From contig NZ_CP041372.2 in NCBI RefSeq assembly GCF_006965545.2, positions 3,348,001 through 3,412,000 of the forward strand: DNA of 64,000 nucleotides, read 5' to 3'. Below the pieces are notes generated by a model that was given only the letters and a program-made list of their open reading frames with translations, searched no databases and was not told the DNA's origin. This document shows, piece after piece, positions 10,360 through 17,820 of this stretch. How positions within the stretch are numbered: position 1 is the first letter of the stretch; each line of letters opens with the position of its first letter. The position numbers were made by a program, and so were the translations under genes. The stretch comes from Paenalkalicoccus suaedae. Its GTDB lineage: Bacteria; Bacillota; Bacilli; Bacillales; Salisediminibacteriaceae.

Positions 10360-11658
10360 TTAATCATCATCGTCGTCATCGTCATCATCGTCGTCATCGT
10401 CGTCATCGTCGTCGTTTCCTCCATTACGATCGCGCTCGAAATCAATCTCTGAGCCGTTAGCAAAGTCGATCTCGATATCAAACTCGTCCCATGTGCCGAA
10501 CTCGGCAAAGGTGGCTGTTACTCGGGCTAACACCTCATCATTGGAAAGGTTCGGCGATAGTTGCCACTGCGTTAAATAGGTTTCCATTTGACGGATAGCG
10601 GCATCTCCTGTGATGGTCGTATCACGGTCGTTCCGCTCAAACTCAATCTTGGCATAGGCGCCGCCGCGACGGAGCTTGTACTCGAGGTCGACCTCATTGC
10701 CATTCGTGTATTCGATGTCGATATCGAGCTCGCGAATCGTCGTTTGAGTTGGTGCATTCGGTGCGGTCGACGAGCGAATCTCGATCTCCGCGACCGTGCC
10801 GTTAGCAACCAGCGCGGTGATCGGATCGCCCGTGCGTAGCTGATCTGGCGTGATGTAGCGACCATTAAATAGAACGAGCGTCGAATCACGGAGCGTCAAC
10901 GTTTGCGACGTCCCCTCAAGCGTGGTCACCGATAGCTGTCGGTTCGCTGCGTTAACATTTGTGACCGTGCCGCGCACATATTGACTTACCTCTTGGTCCA
11001 AAATCTCCCCGTACGTGCGGTCGAGTAGCGTCGCTGTCTCTGCGCGCGTGACGTTATTGTTTGGCGCAAAGCGTCCATCAGGTAACCCTTCGACAATGCC
11101 ATATTCCGAAGCGACGTTTACATAGCCGATCGCCCCTGACGGAATTTGCGATGCGTCCGTAAATCGCGGCGTCACATTCATTTGCGCGAGCGCCTGCTGC
11201 TCTAGACCGAGTGCGCGGACGAGCATGCTCGCGATCCACACGCGCGAAGCCGGCTCGTTTGCTCGGAGCGTCGACTCGGACGTATCAAATAGGCCCTGTT
11301 CCCGCGCTATCGCTACATATCCATGCCACCATTTTTCCCCATCAGCAGCACTTGTATCGCTGAAGAATAGTGGCGTTGATGCTGGCACGGCCTGTGCCTC
11401 CGCCTCGAGACCCAAGATGCGCACGGCCGTTGCGATCGTCTCGGCCCGCGACACATTCGCCTGCGGCTTAAACGTGTTGTCCGGGTAGCCTTGGAATACC
11501 TCCTTGGCCGCCATCCGCTGCACAAACAGCTCGTACCACGCACCCTGGACCGTATCGCGGAATGACGTCTGGACCGGCGTGCGATCCTCATTCGCAAACA
11601 CCTGCGTCGCAGGAACTAACAATAATATGGTGAGAAACAAGAGTAACACCCTTCGCAT
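10360..11658 (-). CDS. SLH surface protein with YusW-like domain and poly-Asp tail
   Basis: 432 residues from ATG 11658, which has AAGGAGG upstream and begins a clear signal peptide (MRRVLLLFLTILLLVPA). The frame is open upstream to 12150, but that part is only the ATTATCCG array read as codons. Three SLH domains (about 30-220) are followed by a beta domain (VRGTVTNVNAANRQLSV) and a domain resembling the YusW-like family (IELDIEY-type strands, then a helix and TWDEFDIEIDF). The protein ends in 17 consecutive aspartates (10363-10413, mixed GAT/GAC codons). Such a tail could bind divalent cations or the wall, but this is inference. Its own terminator follows. Confidence 0.85.
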   Translation of the reverse strand: MRRVLLLFLTILLLVPATQVFANEDRTPVQTSFRDTVQGAWYELFVQRMAAKEVFQGYPDNTFKPQANVSRAETIATAVRILGLEAEAQAVPASTPLFFSDTSAADGEKWWHGYVAIAREQGLFDTSESTLRANEPASRVWIASMLVRALGLEQQALAQMNVTPRFTDASQIPSGAIGYVNVASEYGIVEGLPDGRFAPNNNVTRAETATLLDRTYGEILDQEVSQYVRGTVTNVNAANRQLSVTTLEGTSQTLTLRDSTLVLFNGRYITPDQLRTGDPITALVANGTVAEIEIRSSTAPNAPTQTTIRELDIDIEYTNGNEVDLEYKLRRGGAYAKIEFERNDRDTTITGDAAIRQMETYLTQWQLSPNLSNDEVLARVTATFAEFGTWDEFDIEIDFANGSEIDFERDRNGGNDDDDDDDDDDDDDDDDD

Positions 11659-11833
11659 GCTATACTTCCTCCTTGTAAGTAAAATACCCAAGTGCCGACG
11701 AAGCGCACGCAGGTTACAGGTATTATACTCCCATCTAGATCGGACGGCGTATGCCATTAGGGGTATTTGTAAGACTGCTAATGTTACTAACATTTTGGGA
11801 ATTGGAGGGGGAATTTTCCTGAAGTAGTGCTTC

Positions 11834-12160
11834 ATTATCCGCTTTCGTGGCTCTATTATCCGAAAACAGCGCTTCATTATCCATTTTCGTGGCTCCATTA
11901 TCCGGAAACAGTGCTTCATTATCCGCTTTCGTGGCTTCATTATCCGAAAACAGCGCTTCATTATCCATTTTCGCGGCTTCATTATTCGAAAACGCTGCTT
12001 CATTATCCGCTTTCGTGGCTCCATTATCCGAAAACAGCGCTTCATTATCCGTTTTCGTGGCTTCATTATCCGAAAACGCTGCTTCATTATCCGCTTTCGT
12101 GGCTCCATTATCCGAAAACGCTGCTTGATTATCCGTTTATGAGGCTCCATTATCCGCTTT
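11834..12160 (+). repeat. ATTATCCG array, 16 units, exact 21-bp period
   Basis: Longest of its type: cores start at 11834 and every 21 bp to 12149 without slippage (one core is ATTATTCG at 11981). Spacers alternate between GAAAACAGCGCTTC-like and GCTTTCGTGGCTCC-like sequences, giving a 42-bp super-period. It occupies the divergent gap between the SLH gene (start 11658) and the NERD gene (start 12294). Open frames across it in several frames arise because 21 is a multiple of three. Confidence 0.95.
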
Positions 12161-12293
12161 TGACCTTAGATTGCTGGCACTTTATTCTCCTGCAGTTAGG
12201 TTTTAAAGCTTTCAAAGACTAGTAATAATTTGTCGAAGGCTTTCTATTTACAGGTGTAAATTGCTAGGCTATTGTAAATGTGGGAGGTGTTAT

Positions 12294-13244
12294 ATGATCA
12301 TTAAACATAGAAAGACACCTGCGTTTTTCCCTCAATATGAATCTCTCCTTCGAAGGTTGCAGACGAATCATCCGATGTATCAAAGAATTGAGGAGCAATT
12401 TTCTCAGTACAAAGCTGGCTTCGCTGGCGAAAAATCGGTTGATTACCCACTATCCTTTTTATCTGCCTCCACTTACCACATATTCCATCAAGTTAGATTA
12501 CACTCACAGGACCATTACTTTGAGGTAGACACGCTACTTCTATGCCAGCAGTTTGCCCTAGTGCTAGAAATTAAAAACTATAAGGGTGCTCTGCGATTTG
12601 ATGTTGATCGTGCCGTGTTGCACAAGACAACACCAGAAAAAGAAGAGGTATTTGACTGTCCCATTTTGCAAGCGGAGCGACAGGCAATCCGCTTCAAACT
12701 ATGGTTAGCTGAGCAGTCTGTTACAAATCTGCCGGTCTATCACCATGTGCTGCTCGCTCATAAGGAATCGACAGTACTGAATGATGAGAGTCTTCCTCAC
12801 GTTTCTCGCGTAGAGCATGCGACGCGTGTCGTTGATCAGATCCATGCGCATACGCCGAATGATGCGATTACGACGGCGGTGATGAAGAGGATTGGACGTA
12901 GCATTTTGCAACGCTCGGTGCCCAAGCATGAGTATGTGTTGCAAAAGTTTATGATCCGGGCGGATGAACTTATCCACGGTGTGCACTGTACGAGTTGCAA
13001 TTCGTTTGCCGTGCTGCGTGTGTCGGGCAAGTGGACGTGTATGGATTGTAGCTTTGCAAGTAAGCAGATGCATCTTGCGACTATTGCCGATTTTAAAAAC
13101 TTGTTTGGGATGCACTTTGCAACACGAGCTTTGAAGCAATGGATGGGGATCGAGAGTACGCAACTGGCACTTAGACTCGTCGGGAGGTTAGCGATAAAAT
13201 CTAGTGGCTCCACGCAAAAAGCTCGATATACGTTTAAGACTTAG
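12294..13244 (+). CDS. NERD (nuclease-related) domain protein with zinc-finger-like C-terminus
   Basis: 316 residues. ATG 12294 is preceded by GGGAGGTG; an upstream in-frame TTG at 12261 has no such site. The N-terminal half resembles the NERD domain (VDTLLL, then LVLEIKNYKG; the E-x-K pair is typical of the nuclease-like core). The C-terminus carries two CxxC pairs (CTSCN and CMDCS), likely a zinc ribbon. NERD proteins are thought to act on nucleic acids; the substrate here is unknown. The gene stands alone and ends at a shared terminator. Confidence 0.85.
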   Translation: MIIKHRKTPAFFPQYESLLRRLQTNHPMYQRIEEQFSQYKAGFAGEKSVDYPLSFLSASTYHIFHQVRLHSQDHYFEVDTLLLCQQFALVLEIKNYKGALRFDVDRAVLHKTTPEKEEVFDCPILQAERQAIRFKLWLAEQSVTNLPVYHHVLLAHKESTVLNDESLPHVSRVEHATRVVDQIHAHTPNDAITTAVMKRIGRSILQRSVPKHEYVLQKFMIRADELIHGVHCTSCNSFAVLRVSGKWTCMDCSFASKQMHLATIADFKNLFGMHFATRALKQWMGIESTQLALRLVGRLAIKSSGSTQKARYTFKT

Positions 13245-13246
13245 CA

Positions 13247-13283
13247 AAAGAGGATCGTAGCTAATTTGGCTACGATCCTCTTT
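13247..13283. terminator. Bidirectional terminator between convergent genes
   Basis: AAAGAGGATCGTAGC, a 7-nt loop, GCTACGATCCTCTTT: a 15-bp perfect stem with A and T runs on both sides. It serves the NERD gene (+) and the sigma factor gene (-). Confidence 0.9.
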
Positions 13284-13312
13284 ATTTGGATAAATGAGTT
13301 TAAGAGATTGAG

Positions 13313-14167
13313 TTAATGAAGTGCCAGATTATCAACACCACCTACTTCGCGACGGAGTTTTATCAGCGCGCATTTGCGCCAGCTTTTGACGGTTTCGGTG
13401 CTTACTCCACATTGACTCGCGATTTCTCGCTGTTTAAGTCCTTCTATGATGGCGAGCTGGAACCACTGTTGCTCTCGCTTTGAGAGTGTGTGGCGGTGTT
13501 TGTTTAAAAAGTCCTCTAGTAATTCGTTGTCTTCGATGTTGCTGTCGTTTGTACCAGCGAGTTCGTGCATGATGGTTGGCTCGACGCTGACTTGGCGTTG
13601 CTGATGGCGATCGCGTCGCTCGAGCTCCTGCTGGATGCGGCCGCGGACATAGCTTTTTGCATAGGCCGGGAAGTAGCCGCGCCCGGAGTCAAATTTTGTC
13701 CATGCTTCGTGTAATGCGATTCGTCCGATTTGTTCGTATTCGTCGCGGTCGCCGCCTAGATTCCATTTGTTGATAAGTTTGTGGATAAGCGGCATGTAGC
13801 TTTGGCATAGGTCTGTGAATTCGTCGTCTTGATTATCTGCTTGAAGCGTGTCATTTGTGTTGATTGAAAACTGTGAACTGTTTTTGGATAATCGGGTGGC
13901 ATTTTCGGATAATGGTTCGACGTTTTTGGATAATCGTAGCTCCTTTCTGGATAATGTTCCTCTGTTTTCGGATAATCGCAGCTCCTTTCTGGATAATGAT
14001 CCACCATTTCCGGATAATCCACCTTCCTTTCCGGATAATGTTCCATCATTTTCGGATAATGAAGCCCCCTTTCCGGATAACTGCCCTGCCTCACCCTCCA
14101 ACAACCTTACAATCCCATCTAAGTAACTCGAAATATGCGTTAATTCGCCTTGCTTTCCCTCGTGCAT
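13313..14167 (-). CDS. Sigma-70 family RNA polymerase sigma factor with in-frame repeat array
   Basis: 284 residues from ATG 14167 (AGAAGGA upstream). The frame extends to 14314 but the extension lacks a comparable ribosome site. Residues about 110-284 are a compact sigma factor: region 2 (SYMPLIHKLINKWN, DEYEQIGRIALHEAW, FPAYAKSYVRGRIQQEL) and region 4 (LSKREQQWFQ, GLKQREIASQCGVSTETVKS). Residues about 25-94 are ten 7-residue repeats (LSENxxx/LSGKxxx) encoded by an exact 21-bp ATTATCC array. There is no in-frame ATG between the array and region 2 except one inside region 2, so the array appears to be translated. It is divergent from a ComK-like gene; an unusual role in competence or stress control is inference. 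Confidence 0.85.
   Translation of the reverse strand: MHEGKQGELTHISSYLDGIVRLLEGEAGQLSGKGASLSENDGTLSGKEGGLSGNGGSLSRKELRLSENRGTLSRKELRLSKNVEPLSENATRLSKNSSQFSINTNDTLQADNQDDEFTDLCQSYMPLIHKLINKWNLGGDRDEYEQIGRIALHEAWTKFDSGRGYFPAYAKSYVRGRIQQELERRDRHQQRQVSVEPTIMHELAGTNDSNIEDNELLEDFLNKHRHTLSKREQQWFQLAIIEGLKQREIASQCGVSTETVKSWRKCALIKLRREVGGVDNLALH
13886..14095 (-). repeat. ATTATCC array inside the sigma factor gene, 10 units, exact 21-bp
   Basis: Core GGATAAT (+ strand) starts at 13886, 13907, 13928, 13949, 13970, 13991, 14012, 14033, 14054 and 14075. In the gene's reading frame each unit encodes seven residues. It is the same family as the intergenic arrays, read here in the sense direction of the host gene. 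Confidence 0.95.
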
Positions 14168-14485
14168 TGGTCGATCCTTCTCAGAGCGCGCTCTGCTTGT
14201 ATTCCGCGGTAGAGCAAGCATAGCGCGCGATCTCGTCACCTTGCCAACGCCTAAACAACACGTTTCCTCTAAGCAAACGCACGTAATCTCCTGGCGATCG
14301 CATGCAATCAGCACGACCTTTTTACATAAATACTAATATTTTTACAAATTTTATGACTCAAACGAAAGAATCCGTGGTAATATATAGAATATATGAGTGA
14401 CTTAGTAACCCCAATAGGTTACATCCTCATCATTTCTATGCATCTGACAGCACATCATTTGCATAACAAAGGAGGCGCGATCATC
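14168..14485. other. Divergent control region between sigma factor and ComK-like gene
   Basis: Contains the inverted repeat at 14186-14228 and, near 14380-14392, TAATATATAGAAT, a plausible -10 region for the rightward transcript. AT-rich tracts around 14320-14355 could hold further sites, but I cannot assign them. Confidence 0.4.
14186..14228 (-). promoter_or_regulatory. Inverted repeat in the 5' leader of the sigma factor gene
   Basis: GCGCGCT-C-TGCTTG pairs with CAAGCA-T-AGCGCGC around a 15-nt centre (13 paired positions, one mismatch). It lies 18 bp upstream of the sigma start codon, so it could be an operator or an mRNA hairpin near the ribosome site. Confidence 0.5.
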
Positions 14486-14614
14486 GTGCTCGGTACATAC
14501 ATATTCCACCCGACGCAACAACTTATCCAGCAACCCCTTCAGCGCAAATTAGTGAAGGGAGCATCCAGCACATGCACGTACTCGATCACTACACCATCAA
14601 CGCCGACACGATGA
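14486..14614 (+). CDS. Possible leader peptide overlapping the ComK-like gene
   Basis: The strong ribosome site AAAGGAGG (about 14468-14475) has no start codon in the ComK frame behind it, but GTG 14486 starts a 42-residue frame that overlaps the ComK start at 14572 and ends at 14614. This arrangement could couple translation of the two frames. No similarity is recognised; it may be chance. Confidence 0.3.
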   Translation: MLGTYIFHPTQQLIQQPLQRKLVKGASSTCTYSITTPSTPTR

Positions 14615-15036
14615 TTCTGATGCCTGCTTATGACATCAATTACGAATCCATTGTCTATGAAAAACATTCGTGTTACTACGTCAGACAACCAGCCTTTTCG
14701 CTTATAGATGCGGCTTGCCGGATGGCATTCGCGACGTATGAAGGGCGGGTCCAAGCTGTAAAGTCAATGCTACCTTACGAAAAAAAGACGCCAGTTTTGA
14801 TTAGCGAGATCGAACAACTAGCAGTCTTCCCTACGCATTCGCCGCAGAATATGGAGTGTCATTGGGTCTTTCCCCAGCACGTTTTGCAAACGTTGTCACG
14901 CCATGACGGTCAAGCTGATGTTGTCTTCCGCGATGGCTTGACGCTAACGGTGCCCGTATCAAAACGAACCATCGACAATCAGATTTTACGAACAAGCCAC
15001 ATGATGCAGCTCTATGCCCACTACCAGCGGGCATAG
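14572..15036 (+). CDS. comK: ComK-like competence transcription factor
   Basis: 154 residues. It shows the ComK pattern: an early TINADTMILMPAYD, then SLIDAACR, YEGRVQAVK, KKTPVLISE, LAVFPTHSP, and near the end LPVSKRTIDNQILRTS, matching the family's conserved segments in order. ComK binds AT-rich boxes and switches on DNA-uptake genes in Bacillus. It is shorter than B. subtilis ComK, mainly at the ends. ATG 14572 has AAGGGAG ten bases upstream. The divergent neighbour is a sigma factor, so the pair may form a regulatory unit; that is inference. Confidence 0.85.
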   Translation: MHVLDHYTINADTMILMPAYDINYESIVYEKHSCYYVRQPAFSLIDAACRMAFATYEGRVQAVKSMLPYEKKTPVLISEIEQLAVFPTHSPQNMECHWVFPQHVLQTLSRHDGQADVVFRDGLTLTVPVSKRTIDNQILRTSHMMQLYAHYQRA

Positions 15037-15047
15037 AGCTTGTTTTT
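15008..15047 (+). terminator. Terminator overlapping the end of the ComK-like gene
   Basis: AGCTCTATGCCC, a 9-nt loop, GGGCATAGAGCT (12-bp perfect stem), then TGTTTTTT. The stem starts inside the last codons of the gene. Confidence 0.9.
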
Positions 15048-15068
15048 TAGGGTCGGTGCAACGTCACA

Positions 15069-15085
15069 TTGTGACATTGTCACAA
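15069..15085. promoter_or_regulatory. Palindrome upstream of the YolD-like gene
   Basis: TTGTGACATTGTCACAA has perfect 7-bp arms with a 3-bp centre, 148 bp before the next start codon. It does not match the Bacillus LexA box. It may be an operator. Confidence 0.4.
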
Positions 15086-15232
15086 CATAGGACCTTTATT
15101 GATCTAGTTGTACATCTACATATATTATCCTTTATTTGGTTTAACCTAGAGGGAAGTTGGGTATTTGTAAGCATACTAGTCGTTCACTATATAGTAATGA
15201 ATGCGCTTATCTCCAACTTAGGGAGGGTTTTT

Positions 15233-15466
15233 ATGAATCCGATTATTTTGAACACCGAACAGGAAAGTGCGTTTTCTTTAATGGGCGCCAGAGCCATCGA
15301 GGCTTATGTACGAAACGAAACTGTGATGATCATGTTTTGGGAGAATCGTTCTTTTTCGCAGGCTATTGGAATGATTGAATCCATTAACTTGCAGGCTCAA
15401 CAGATTTTGATCGATAACATGTGGATTAGCATGGAACTACTGTTACGCGTAGAGAAAGTACGTTAA
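15233..15466 (+). CDS. YolD-like family protein
   Basis: 77 residues from ATG 15233 with GGGAGGG upstream. The central and C-terminal part (MIMFWENRSFSQAIGMIE, then LQAQQILIDNMWISMELLLR) fits the YolD-like fold, in which a WENG-type strand is followed by a segment on which residues are replaced or recombined. In B. subtilis yolD-type genes are found next to UV-repair polymerase genes, but here the neighbours are comK-like and a small membrane protein. Function unknown. A terminator follows. Confidence 0.75.
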   Translation: MNPIILNTEQESAFSLMGARAIEAYVRNETVMIMFWENRSFSQAIGMIESINLQAQQILIDNMWISMELLLRVEKVR

Positions 15467-15496
15467 ACCACTCAACTTGACCTACATACTCTTACC

Positions 15497-15527
15497 AAAA
15501 ACTGCTTACTCTATGAAGCAGTTTTTT
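15497..15527 (+). terminator. Terminator after the YolD-like gene
   Basis: AAAAACTGCTT, 8-nt loop, AAGCAGTTTTTT. Confidence 0.85.
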
Positions 15528-15620
15528 CTTTTGATTCATCCGCTGTCTTGCTCCCACCTCTTTTACAACTATGTTAAAATGGAGGAAATGCGAACGATGT
15601 TTCTTAAGGAGGAAAAAGCC

Positions 15621-15824
15621 GTGAAGCCAGCAAAAATCCACCCTCTTATCCTGATCTCGCTCCTGATTAGCGCAATCTCGATGGGGCAATTCGCGTATCG
15701 AAACGTGGCCAGCGAGCAGTTCGGCTACGCGATATTCTTTATCGTAATGACGGGACTCTTAATCGGAATGATTATATTTGGGCTCGTGGTAAACCGAGGC
15801 ATCTCGAAGGTGGATGTGGAGTAA
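15621..15824 (+). CDS. Small two-helix membrane protein, unknown function
   Basis: 67 residues from GTG 15621, chosen because AAGGAGG stands eight bases upstream; the frame is open further upstream but without such a site. Two hydrophobic segments (about residues 7-22 and 31-55) predict a hairpin in the membrane with a short charged tail (NRGISKVDVE). No family recognised. It lies in its own unit between two terminators. Confidence 0.7.
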   Translation: MKPAKIHPLILISLLISAISMGQFAYRNVASEQFGYAIFFIVMTGLLIGMIIFGLVVNRGISKVDVE

Positions 15825-15836
15825 ATAGCAGAGGGG

Positions 15837-15863
15837 CACAGCGACGAGGTTGCTGTGTTTTTT
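15837..15863 (+). terminator. Terminator after the two-helix membrane protein
   Basis: CACAGC, 9-nt loop, GCTGTG, TTTTTT, just downstream of the stop codon. Confidence 0.8.
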
Positions 15864-15921
15864 AATTACACGTTTACCTTTCTCTCTTCGGAGAAAATAG
15901 ACAGTAAAGGAGGCTGATCGT

Positions 15922-16011
15922 GTGGACTGGTCGGTGTATCTGTTTTCGTTTGTCATTATTTTTTCGGTGACGATGCTGTTGCTTTATTTGAGAGGGAGAA
16001 GGTCGGGTTGA
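15922..16011 (+). CDS. 29-residue single-helix membrane peptide
   Basis: GTG 15922 reads VDWSVYLFSFVIIFSVTMLL and continues LYLRGRRSG. One membrane helix is followed by a positive tail, as in small membrane proteins. AAAGGAGG (15906-15913) is at proper distance and a strong terminator (16024-16060) begins 12 bp after the stop, so it looks like a complete gene. No family recognised. Confidence 0.6.
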   Translation: MDWSVYLFSFVIIFSVTMLLLYLRGRRSG

Positions 16012-16023
16012 TATTTGATAGAG

Positions 16024-16060
16024 GCTGGGACAGGAGCGATTTACCTGTCCCAGCTTTTTT
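16024..16060 (+). terminator. Terminator after the 29-residue peptide
   Basis: GCTGGGACAGG, loop, CCTGTCCCAGC, TTTTTT; an 11-bp perfect stem. Confidence 0.9.
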
Positions 16061-16089
16061 ATGTGGGTGACTTCGACGGGGATGGCTCG

Positions 16090-16185
16090 ATTAACCGGAA
16101 AGGCAGTCTAATTAACCGAAACCGTGCTCCGATTAACCGGAAAAGCAGTCTAATTAACCGAAAGCGTTACTTCACTATCCACTTG
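16090..16185 (+). repeat. ATTAACCG array, 5 units, exact 21-bp period
   Basis: Cores start at 16090, 16111, 16132, 16153 and 16174 (last ACTATCC). Only the core differs from the ATTATCCG arrays; spacing and spacer style are the same. It sits between a + terminator and the 3' end of a - gene. Confidence 0.9.
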
Positions 16186-16225
16186 CGGCTTTTGGTTAGC
16201 TTATCTCTTTAAACTTTCTTCCGCT

Positions 16226-17317
16226 TTAGCGGAGGTTTTGTGGGATGTCGGTCATTGCGCGTTCCTCTACAAAGAATTCTGTCTCGATGCCACTGTTATT
16301 GAGCTCGGTTATGCGTTGCTGTGCCGCTTCGGCCGACTCATAGTAGCCTTCTTCGACAAAGAATGTGTCGTCTGCGCTATGCAGGGTGCGCACGTGATTA
16401 GCATCTACTTCCATTAACTCGACGCTTATCTGCTCTAAGCTTTGCAGGTCTTCTTCTTGCGAAACGGAGGCCGATCGTACGGAATGCACAGGTGCAAACG
16501 TTGTTTCGCCCAGAGAAGTAACGTCTGTGACGATTGCAGCAGAGTCGTGCACCTCGAACACCTCGAACAGCGCGGGCTCGTTGAGATAGGCGGCGAGCAT
16601 GATCGTCGCATCGTCGAAGAGTGGAATGCTGGTGACGTTCCGGAACATGGTGTCGCTTGGCTCGTCGTCCGTCCTACTTGTCTCGTACGCGGCTTGCGAT
16701 GCGCTCTCTTCTCTCGGAAATGTCGGCAGCTCCTCCGGCAGGCCGCGAATGCCGCTTATCGTGTAGACGATCCGCGCTGGGTAGGCTTCGAGCGTTGCCT
16801 CGAAGTACGCTGGTGTCGCCGATGGCCCCGTAAGCTCGCCGTAAGCCCCGTCGAATATGTCGATCACGAGCCGCTCGTAGGTCTCGTGGATGCCGTGATC
16901 AATGTACCCGATACTCTTCCCGTCGGTGATTTCGCCACCTGTAAACGTGCCTGCGTCCATATAGTTTTCCTCTTTTGCTTGTGCCGCGGTTCGTTCTTCG
17001 TCGGCATTTTCGGGGTTATAGATGGTCGCTTCTGATGCTGGGTCGTTGTCTGCGCTGGTTTCGGCATTGTCGTTTTCTTCGTTCGTCGGTTCAGTGGCGC
17101 CGTTGTTTGCTTCGCCATTCGGTTCGTTTGCTTCAGTTGGCTCATCATCGTCCGGCTCGTTCTGTGCTGAGTCTTCGTTTTGGCCCGGTTCGTCGGCTGA
17201 TTCAGCAGTGTTACCGAGCTCGTTCAGTTCCTGCTGCGCCTCGTCCTGATCACTGGTGCATGCCATTAATAAGCCCGCGCTTGCTATGGTGAGAAACGTG
17301 AGTCGAGCTCTTTTCAT
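16226..17317 (-). CDS. Acidic lipoprotein with C-terminal SPOR-like region
   Basis: 363 residues. A lipoprotein signal ends in LLMAC (Cys20). A long Asp/Glu/Asn/Pro-rich segment (about 21-105) probably extends the protein through the wall. The middle region (about 115-300, with SIGYIDHGIHETYERLVIDI) looks like a beta-rich domain. The last 50 residues (VEEGYYESAEAAQQRITELN, then IETEFFVEE) resemble a SPOR-type peptidoglycan-binding repeat. Function unknown. AAGGAGGAGATCCT precedes ATG 17317. Confidence 0.7.
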   Translation of the reverse strand: MKRARLTFLTIASAGLLMACTSDQDEAQQELNELGNTAESADEPGQNEDSAQNEPDDDEPTEANEPNGEANNGATEPTNEENDNAETSADNDPASEATIYNPENADEERTAAQAKEENYMDAGTFTGGEITDGKSIGYIDHGIHETYERLVIDIFDGAYGELTGPSATPAYFEATLEAYPARIVYTISGIRGLPEELPTFPREESASQAAYETSRTDDEPSDTMFRNVTSIPLFDDATIMLAAYLNEPALFEVFEVHDSAAIVTDVTSLGETTFAPVHSVRSASVSQEEDLQSLEQISVELMEVDANHVRTLHSADDTFFVEEGYYESAEAAQQRITELNNSGIETEFFVEERAMTDIPQNLR

Positions 17318-17456
17318 AGGATCTCCTCCTTGTTTTCCTTTGTCGGGTAAGTGGCTTCATTCCTGGCTAACTTGTCCGCTATTATACCTAGTTAGTCGGT
17401 TTATATAGAGGTTGTGTTACGCTTTTTCCTACGCTGTATAGTGTGGATCTTGGTTA

Positions 17457-17760
17457 ATTGCGCGATCTGAGGGCATGATCGCGCGGATTTTTTGCTGAAT
17501 TGCGTGAGGTTGAGCGTTCATTGCGTAAAACTTTGGCTTGATTGCGTGGGGTTATATTAATCGCGCAAGTTGAAGACCCGACTGCGCAGAATTCTACCTC
17601 CATTGCGTGAGTTTGTGCTTCAACCGCGTGAATCTCCAGCATAATTGCGTAAACCATAATTAATCGCGCAAGTTGAAGACCCGACTGCGCAGATTTTCAC
17701 CTCAACCGCGTGAGTTTTACCTTCCATCGCGCGAATCTCCGGCACAATTGCGTAACCCCC
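17457..17760 (+). repeat. TGCG/CGCG array, about 21-bp period (103-bp super-repeat)
   Basis: Cores such as ATTGCGTGA, ACCGCGTGA, ATTGCGTAA, ATCGCGCAA and ACTGCGCAG follow at 21-bp steps from 17457, with some 19-22 bp steps. It is the divergent gap between two lipoprotein genes. The array ends in a C-rich tract (about 17755-17768). The frame 17454-17657 (-) is array read-through, not a gene. Confidence 0.9.
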
Positions 17761-17820
17761 CCCACCCACTTTGTAACATCTATCCATCTCACAACGACTG
17801 ATTATGTAAGGAGGGATCTG

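Noticed and set aside
11735-12222. Open frames across the ATTATCCG array, including the 164-codon extension of the SLH gene to 12150
   Set aside because: 21-bp periodicity keeps several frames open. The real start of the SLH gene is ATG 11658 with AAGGAGG and a signal peptide.
14572-14754. 71-codon minus-strand frame over comK
   Set aside because: Antisense shadow of the ComK-like gene.
15069-15085. LexA box upstream of the YolD-like gene
   Set aside because: The palindrome TTGTGACATTGTCACAA does not match the Bacillus LexA consensus CGAAC-N4-GTTCG.
16218-16240. Terminator hairpin at the end of the lipoprotein gene at 16226
   Set aside because: A stem is present (CCTCCGC/GCGGAAG) but it overlaps the coding end and has no T run behind it on the minus strand.
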